Source: Bdellovibrionales bacterium (lineage in GTDB: Bacteria > Bdellovibrionota > Bdellovibrionia > Bdellovibrionales > UBA840). From it: a stretch of DNA of 9,649 nt. Position 1 is the first letter of the stretch, and each line of letters starts with the position of its first letter. A program made the translations under genes and the position numbers. The notes below the pieces were generated by a model. That model did not search any database, was not told where the DNA came from, and saw only the letters and a program-made list of their open reading frames with translations. Of the stretch, positions 5,768-9,649 are shown in pieces. The DNA lies in the NCBI GenBank assembly GCA_020434605.1, contig JAGRAL010000187.1, positions 1 through 9,649 on the forward strand, written 5' to 3'.

Positions 5768-6760
5768 TTGCAAGTTGATATTTTAGCTTTAAATGCACAA
5801 ATAAAAAAAGACAGCGAGTTTGTTGGACGTATGATGGCAGAGGTTGGCAAGGTAGTGGTAGGCCAACAAGAGATGCTAGAGGGAATATTGATTGGCTTGC
5901 TAACAGGTGGCCATATTTTATTAGAAGGCGTGCCGGGACTAGCAAAAACGTTAACCATTGCCACTATCACCAAAACGATTGATTTACAGTTTCAAAGAAT
6001 TCAGTTTACGCCAGATCTTTTACCTTCAGATTTAATCGGGACTATGATCTATAACCAAGCGAGTGGATCATTTGTTGCTAAAAAGGGACCTATTTTTAGT
6101 AATATTGTGTTAGCAGATGAGATCAATAGATCGCCAGCTAAAGTACAGTCAGCACTTTTAGAAGCGATGGCAGAAAAGCAAGTGACCATCGGTGATACCA
6201 CCTACAAATTAGATATGCCGTTTTTAGTAATGGCTACTCAAAACCCATTAGAACAAGAAGGTACGTACGCGCTTCCGGAAGCTCAGATGGACCGATTTAT
6301 GTTTAAAATCATAGTGAATTACCCATCTCGCTCAGAAGAAATGGAGATTTTAAATAGGTTGCACGAGGATGCACAGCACGCGGTACAAAAAGTGATTAGT
6401 CGTGAAGACCTAATCAAGGCTAAGCAAGTTGTAAATATGATTTATGTGGATGATAAAATAAAAAATTACATTGTGGATCTTGTGGTGAGTACAAGAGATC
6501 CAAAAGATTTTGGTATGAATCACTTATCAGACTTAATTGAAGTCGGATGTTCACCGAGAGCTACAATCAGCTTGGTACGAGCTGCTAAAGCCCATGCGTT
6601 TTTACGCGGTCGCGGGTATGTGGGAGCAGAAGATGTAAAAGCGGTAGCCTATCCAGTTTTACGACATAGAATTGGTCTTAGCTACGAAGCAGAGGCAGAA
6701 GAAACTACTGCGGATTCAGTAATTAGTGAAATATTAAACACAATAGAGGTGCCTGTTTGA
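5768..6760 (+). CDS. moxR: MoxR family AAA+ ATPase
   Basis: The 330-residue protein is a standard MoxR ATPase, a cytoplasmic ring-forming AAA+ protein thought to act as a chaperone or metal-insertion motor with VWA-domain partners. Residues 26-39 (VGKVVVGQQEMLEG) carry the family's V-G-Q motif. Walker A is GVPGLAKT (54-61) and Walker B VLADE (114-118), followed by INRSPAKVQSALLEAMAE. Sensor 1 is Asn159 in MATQNP, with EGTYALPEAQMDRF after it carrying Arg176. Sensor 2 is GCSPRA (260-265, Arg264), followed by AFLRGRGYV. All ATPase residues are present and length is normal. It is the first gene of the operon; the next gene starts within its stop codon (TTGA at 6757-6760). Its promoter must lie in the 122-base gap shared with the HtpX-like operon, but I could not identify clear boxes. 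It starts with TTG. Confidence 0.96.
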   Translation: MQVDILALNAQIKKDSEFVGRMMAEVGKVVVGQQEMLEGILIGLLTGGHILLEGVPGLAKTLTIATITKTIDLQFQRIQFTPDLLPSDLIGTMIYNQASGSFVAKKGPIFSNIVLADEINRSPAKVQSALLEAMAEKQVTIGDTTYKLDMPFLVMATQNPLEQEGTYALPEAQMDRFMFKIIVNYPSRSEEMEILNRLHEDAQHAVQKVISREDLIKAKQVVNMIYVDDKIKNYIVDLVVSTRDPKDFGMNHLSDLIEVGCSPRATISLVRAAKAHAFLRGRGYVGAEDVKAVAYPVLRHRIGLSYEAEAEETTADSVISEILNTIEVPV

Positions 6761-7632
6761 GATTTCCACCGGAAATTTTAAAAAAAGTAAAACTCATTGA
6801 GTTAAATACTAGAAAGCTAGTAAATAATATTTTTACCGGCGAGTATCACTCTGCATTTAAAGGTCAGGGGATGCAGTTTTCTGAATTTAGAGAATATGTA
6901 CATGGAGATGATGTTAGACATATCTCGTGGAATATTTCTGCAAAAACTGGCCGTATGCATATTAAAAAGTTTGATGAAGAAAGAGAGCTCTCAACAATAC
7001 TCATGGTGGATGTGAGTGGTTCAGGAGACTATGGCTCAGAGGGATATTTTAAAGGGGAGAGAATCGTACACCTAGCTGCACTTATAGGTTTTGCAGCTAT
7101 TGGTAACGGGGATCATGTTGGACTATTATTATTTTCTGATCAGGTAGAGCATTACGTTCCTCCTAAAAAGGGAAGAGCGAATATGCATCGTATCCTTAGA
7201 GATTTATTGTACTTTAAACCTAAGAGTCGCGGGACATCCATAAAGCCCAGTGTTGACTACTTAAGTGGTCTACTAAAAAAGCAATCCAATGTGTTTATCT
7301 TTAGTGATTTTTTTGATGCTGGCTTTGAGTTAAGTTTAAAGCGTCTTTCTAGAAAGCACGATGTTACGGCAATCGTTCTTGAGGATGAGACCGAGGCGGA
7401 CTTTCCAAAGTTGGGCATTATGGATTTTCAGGATGCAGAAACGGGCGAGTGGGTAAGTGTAGACACCTCAAGTAGTAAGTTTCAAAAAATGCTTAAGCAA
7501 GACCATGATAAACGAAGAAAGTGGATAGAAAAAAGTTTAAGGCAAGCAGAAGTGGGATCTGTTTTTATAACTAGCGCAAAAAATTATGTAGATCCCTTGA
7601 TCGCATTTTTTCAAAAGAGACACAGACGATGA
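6757..7632 (+). CDS. DUF58 domain-containing protein with VWA-like MIDAS residues
   Basis: The 291-residue protein is the usual MoxR operon partner. The DUF58 signature is visible at residues 36-72: GQGMQFSEFREYVHGDDVR, then HISWNISAKTGRMHIKKF, matching G-x-x-F-x-E-x-R-x-Y-x-x-G-D-D-x-R-x-I-x-W-x-x-S-A. It is followed by a VWA-like fold with metal-site residues: Asp85-x-Ser87-x-Ser89 in MVDVSGSG, Thr160 in SRGTSIKP and Asp184 in IFSDFF. Many DUF58 proteins are thought to be substrates or adaptors of MoxR. No membrane segment or signal peptide is present, so it is cytoplasmic. It starts with TTG at 6757, four bases before the end of moxR, with GAGGTG at 6746-6751 as ribosome-binding site. Its own stop overlaps the next start (ATGA at 7629-7632). 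Translational coupling with moxR is likely. Confidence 0.93.
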   Translation: MRFPPEILKKVKLIELNTRKLVNNIFTGEYHSAFKGQGMQFSEFREYVHGDDVRHISWNISAKTGRMHIKKFDEERELSTILMVDVSGSGDYGSEGYFKGERIVHLAALIGFAAIGNGDHVGLLLFSDQVEHYVPPKKGRANMHRILRDLLYFKPKSRGTSIKPSVDYLSGLLKKQSNVFIFSDFFDAGFELSLKRLSRKHDVTAIVLEDETEADFPKLGIMDFQDAETGEWVSVDTSSSKFQKMLKQDHDKRRKWIEKSLRQAEVGSVFITSAKNYVDPLIAFFQKRHRR

Positions 7633-8573
7633 AAGCTTGGAATTGTGAAATTACTAGTTCGGCAAAGCATTCGCTAACGGATAAAATTTTCCAGCCAGCA
7701 AGTACTCAGGTGGATGTAGATGCATTTACTGTAGGACAAAAGATTGACTTACAGTGTAGAGGTGAAATGCTTAGCCAATCGACTACGGATTGGAAAATTA
7801 CATTAAAGACAGAAAAAGAAGAAAATACACCATCCTATTATATTAGTGGTCCGCAATTTATTGATGAGACGACTTTAAATTTACAAATTGCCTCTTATAA
7901 AGTGGGAGAGCAGACACCTGAGTTTATTTTATCAGGGGGCGGTGAAGAGGCCACTTTATCAACGTCAAAATTTGAAGTGATTAGTGTTTTAGACAAGCAT
8001 GATTATAAATCATCTAGCCAATCTCAAAGTGCCTCTGCTCAACAGCCTCAACAAGGGCCACAACCATATCCTTTTATAGGACCTGATAAGTTATCTTACC
8101 CGACTTTGCTTTGGGCCATTTTACTATTGCTAGCTTTACTAGTCTTATTGATAGGAGTAAAAAAGTGGATTCATCGGTATCGCTTTAAGCGCTGGCTTGA
8201 GGATATGCAAAATAAGCAGTTAGCCCAGAGCCCTGATAAATATTTTTACAAAGAACTTAGGGGTATTCACCGGGATAAACTTTTTGGGGTTGAAGGTTAT
8301 ACCAGACTACAAAATGCGTATTATACTTTTTTAGAGCATAAATTTTTGTTTCCAGTAAGAAGTCGAAGCATTAGTGATACGACAAAGTTTTTTGTGCGAA
8401 AAGTTCGCGCGCCAAAGCCTGTCTTGGTACATTTAAAACGTAATCTTTTAGAATTAAAAAAAATAAGTCAAAAAGCAAAAGATCTAAGTGCAGATGATAT
8501 GGCAGCGATGAGTGATACGCTTCGTAAGAATGTTGATGAATTGTATGGAATTAAAGGAGAGAAAGTTAAATGA
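7629..8573 (+). CDS. Single-pass membrane protein of the MoxR-Bat operon (BatD/DUF4381-like partner)
   Basis: The 314-residue protein has three parts. Residues 1-125 look like a beta-rich, Ig-like domain (VGQKIDLQCRGEML and FEVISVL fit the BatD style of 'V-G-x-x-x-x-L'). Residues 126-150 form a low-complexity Ser/Gln/Pro linker, and 159-177 are one strong membrane helix (LLWAILLLLALLVLLIG). The C-terminal 135 residues are basic and helical, starting KKWIHRYRFKRW. The cluster of positive charges after the helix predicts that the C-terminus is cytoplasmic and the N-terminal domain periplasmic, yet no signal peptide precedes that domain and no in-frame upstream extension supplies one. I recognise no firm family; order and architecture suggest the role of BatD or DUF4381 proteins that link MoxR/DUF58 to VWA proteins at the membrane. 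It is coupled on both sides by ATGA overlaps. Confidence 0.8.
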   Translation: MKAWNCEITSSAKHSLTDKIFQPASTQVDVDAFTVGQKIDLQCRGEMLSQSTTDWKITLKTEKEENTPSYYISGPQFIDETTLNLQIASYKVGEQTPEFILSGGGEEATLSTSKFEVISVLDKHDYKSSSQSQSASAQQPQQGPQPYPFIGPDKLSYPTLLWAILLLLALLVLLIGVKKWIHRYRFKRWLEDMQNKQLAQSPDKYFYKELRGIHRDKLFGVEGYTRLQNAYYTFLEHKFLFPVRSRSISDTTKFFVRKVRAPKPVLVHLKRNLLELKKISQKAKDLSADDMAAMSDTLRKNVDELYGIKGEKVK

Positions 8574-9574
8574 CCTGGCACAGTTTGTGGGCATTTATAT
8601 TTTTTCTACCTTGGTTTGCGTTAGCAATATACGTACTACTTTTTTTTAAAAGACGTAGTGGCGCTTTTTTATTTAGTGATATCAATTTATTAAAAAAAGG
8701 TTCTACCATTATATTCCCATACCTTAAGTATGTGCCACTGGTCTGTAAGTTGCTAGCTGTAGCGTTGATGATTGTAGCCCTAGCGCGACCACAAATTGTT
8801 AGTAGTAAAGAAAAAAAGAACGCTGACGGTATTGATATTATGTTGGTGCTTGATGTCTCTGACTCTATGTTGATTGAGGATATGAAACCTGTGAACAGGT
8901 TAGAGTCTGCAAAAAAGACGATTCGTGAATTCATTGCAGGGCGTGTGTCGGACCGCATAGGACTAGTAGTGTTTTCTGGTGAATCTTATACAAGAGTGCC
9001 TCTAACTACAGATTATCCACTATTATATAAGAGTATTGAAAGTATAGAAATTTCTAGAAATCTAAAGATGGGTACTGCGATTGGGGTGGCTCTTGCTAAC
9101 GGTGTAGCAAGATTAAAAGATTCTTCAGCAAAATCTAGAGTTCTAATCTTGCTAACGGATGGGGAAAGCAATGCTGGGACAATTGCACCAGAAACAGCAT
9201 TAGATATTGCAAAAGGGTATGGTATAAAAATATACACCATTGGCGTTGGAAGAGATGGTATGGCGCAATTACCAGTTATTGCAACAGACGCTTTTGGTAG
9301 AAAAATTAAGTCTTATCAGCCGATGCAGTCAAAAGTAAATGATGAATTGTTAGATCAATTAGCAAGAGTGACAGGGGGAAGTTATTATAAAGCGATAAAC
9401 ACTCCGTCTCTTAAAGATGTGTTTAGCAAGATTGATAGCTTAGAGAAAACAAAAGTAGAAACGTATACATTTACCAAGTATGAAGAGTATTTTGAAACAT
9501 GGTTGTTATGGGCCATCGGTTTATACATGATGGGGGTATTTTTAGGTCGTACAATACTAAGGAGAAAACCATAA
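8570..9574 (+). CDS. batA: Membrane-anchored VWA domain protein (BatA-like)
   Basis: The 334-residue protein has the BatA layout: membrane helices at about 6-26 and 55-74, a von Willebrand factor A domain from about 88 to 285, and a C-terminal helix at about 309-328 ending in RRKP. The metal-ion-dependent adhesion site is complete: Asp95-x-Ser97-x-Ser99 in VLDVSDSM, Thr169 in MGTAIG and Asp197 in LLTDGESN. The juxtamembrane LARPQI after helix 2 is a family hallmark. BatA proteins work with MoxR ATPases, and Bat operons have been connected with aerotolerance and envelope stress in Bacteroides, Francisella and Leptospira. The ATG at 8570 overlaps the preceding stop (ATGA), with GGAG about ten bases upstream. 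Its stop overlaps the next start (TAATG at 9572-9576). The VWA domain lies between helices 2 and 3; charge placement suggests it is periplasmic or cytoplasmic depending on helix 1, and I cannot settle this. Confidence 0.92.
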   Translation: MTWHSLWAFIFFLPWFALAIYVLLFFKRRSGAFLFSDINLLKKGSTIIFPYLKYVPLVCKLLAVALMIVALARPQIVSSKEKKNADGIDIMLVLDVSDSMLIEDMKPVNRLESAKKTIREFIAGRVSDRIGLVVFSGESYTRVPLTTDYPLLYKSIESIEISRNLKMGTAIGVALANGVARLKDSSAKSRVLILLTDGESNAGTIAPETALDIAKGYGIKIYTIGVGRDGMAQLPVIATDAFGRKIKSYQPMQSKVNDELLDQLARVTGGSYYKAINTPSLKDVFSKIDSLEKTKVETYTFTKYEEYFETWLLWAIGLYMMGVFLGRTILRRKP

Positions 9575-9649
9575 TGATTCGCTTTTTTAATACAGAGTAT
9601 TTTTCATTATTGCCTGTGGTATTAGGCCTTTTGATTTTGGCATTGTTTT
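9574..9649 (+). CDS. N-terminus of a further membrane protein, probably second VWA protein (BatB-like), cut by the window edge
   Basis: An ATG at 9574 overlaps the previous stop by one base (TAATG), with AGGAG at 9560-9564 as ribosome-binding site. Only 25 complete codons are visible: a short polar start (MIRFFNTEYF) and a hydrophobic helix (LLPVVLGLLILALF). This resembles the first helix of BatA/BatB proteins, and a second VWA gene usually follows batA in these operons. The identity is inferred from position; the reading frame and ribosome-binding site are directly visible. Confidence 0.6.
   Translation, partial: MIRFFNTEYFSLLPVVLGLLILALF

Noticed and set aside
5521..5973. Minus-strand frame of 150 codons across the moxR start
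   Set aside because: It covers the 5' ends of both the HtpX-like and moxR genes in the wrong frames, and its translation looks like antisense of the conserved ATPase.
1..9649. CRISPR arrays, tRNA/rRNA genes, insertion-sequence ends, phage or toxin-antitoxin genes
   Set aside because: Read through for regularly spaced repeats, RNA-gene sequence, terminal inverted repeats and transposase or integrase motifs; none was seen. The coding content is ordinary chromosomal.

Overview
The window is a compact, AT-rich bacterial chromosome segment with ten protein-coding genes (two cut by the window edges). I see no RNA genes, insertion sequences, CRISPR arrays or prophage genes. There is no gene-free stretch over 300 bases: the largest intergenic gaps are about 120 and 94 bases, both between divergent genes. 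Frequent TTG starts, a Gram-negative-type periplasmic HtrA protease and the HtpX-like/DUF1844/HtrA plus MoxR-Bat gene content suggest a Gram-negative, deltaproteobacterial-grade organism, possibly Bdellovibrionota. That assignment is inference from gene content only.

Layout. (1) Bases 1-768 (+): the C-terminal 255 residues of an unrecognised protein. (2) Bases 743-2624 (-): a two-gene operon of a luciferase-like flavin monooxygenase followed by a KynB-type cyclase-family hydrolase whose start lies inside the monooxygenase gene. Its 3' end runs tail-to-tail into gene 1, and the terminator hairpin of gene 1 lies inside the cyclase coding sequence. (3) Bases 2718-3179 (+): a single DUF6314-family gene, divergent from the monooxygenase, ending at a 10-bp inverted repeat. 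(4) Bases 3189-5645 (-): a three-gene operon, transcribed as HtpX-like membrane protein, DUF1844 protein, HtrA/Do periplasmic serine protease. The HtpX-like protein has lost its zinc ligands and looks like a pseudoprotease. (5) Bases 5768 to the right edge (+), divergent from region 4: a MoxR-Bat operon comprising the MoxR AAA+ ATPase, a DUF58 protein with MIDAS residues, a single-pass membrane protein resembling BatD/DUF4381 partners, a membrane-anchored VWA protein (BatA-like) and the start of another membrane gene, probably a second VWA protein (BatB-like). All four junctions in this operon overlap by 1-4 bases.

How the genes may work together. MoxR ATPases are known to act with VWA-domain proteins as chaperone-like remodelling or metal-insertion systems, and Bat operons are linked to envelope stress and aerotolerance in other bacteria. 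Here such an operon shares a 122-bp divergent control region with a membrane pseudoprotease and a periplasmic protease/chaperone. The whole 3189-9649 stretch may therefore be an envelope quality-control locus, but that functional link is inferred from position only.
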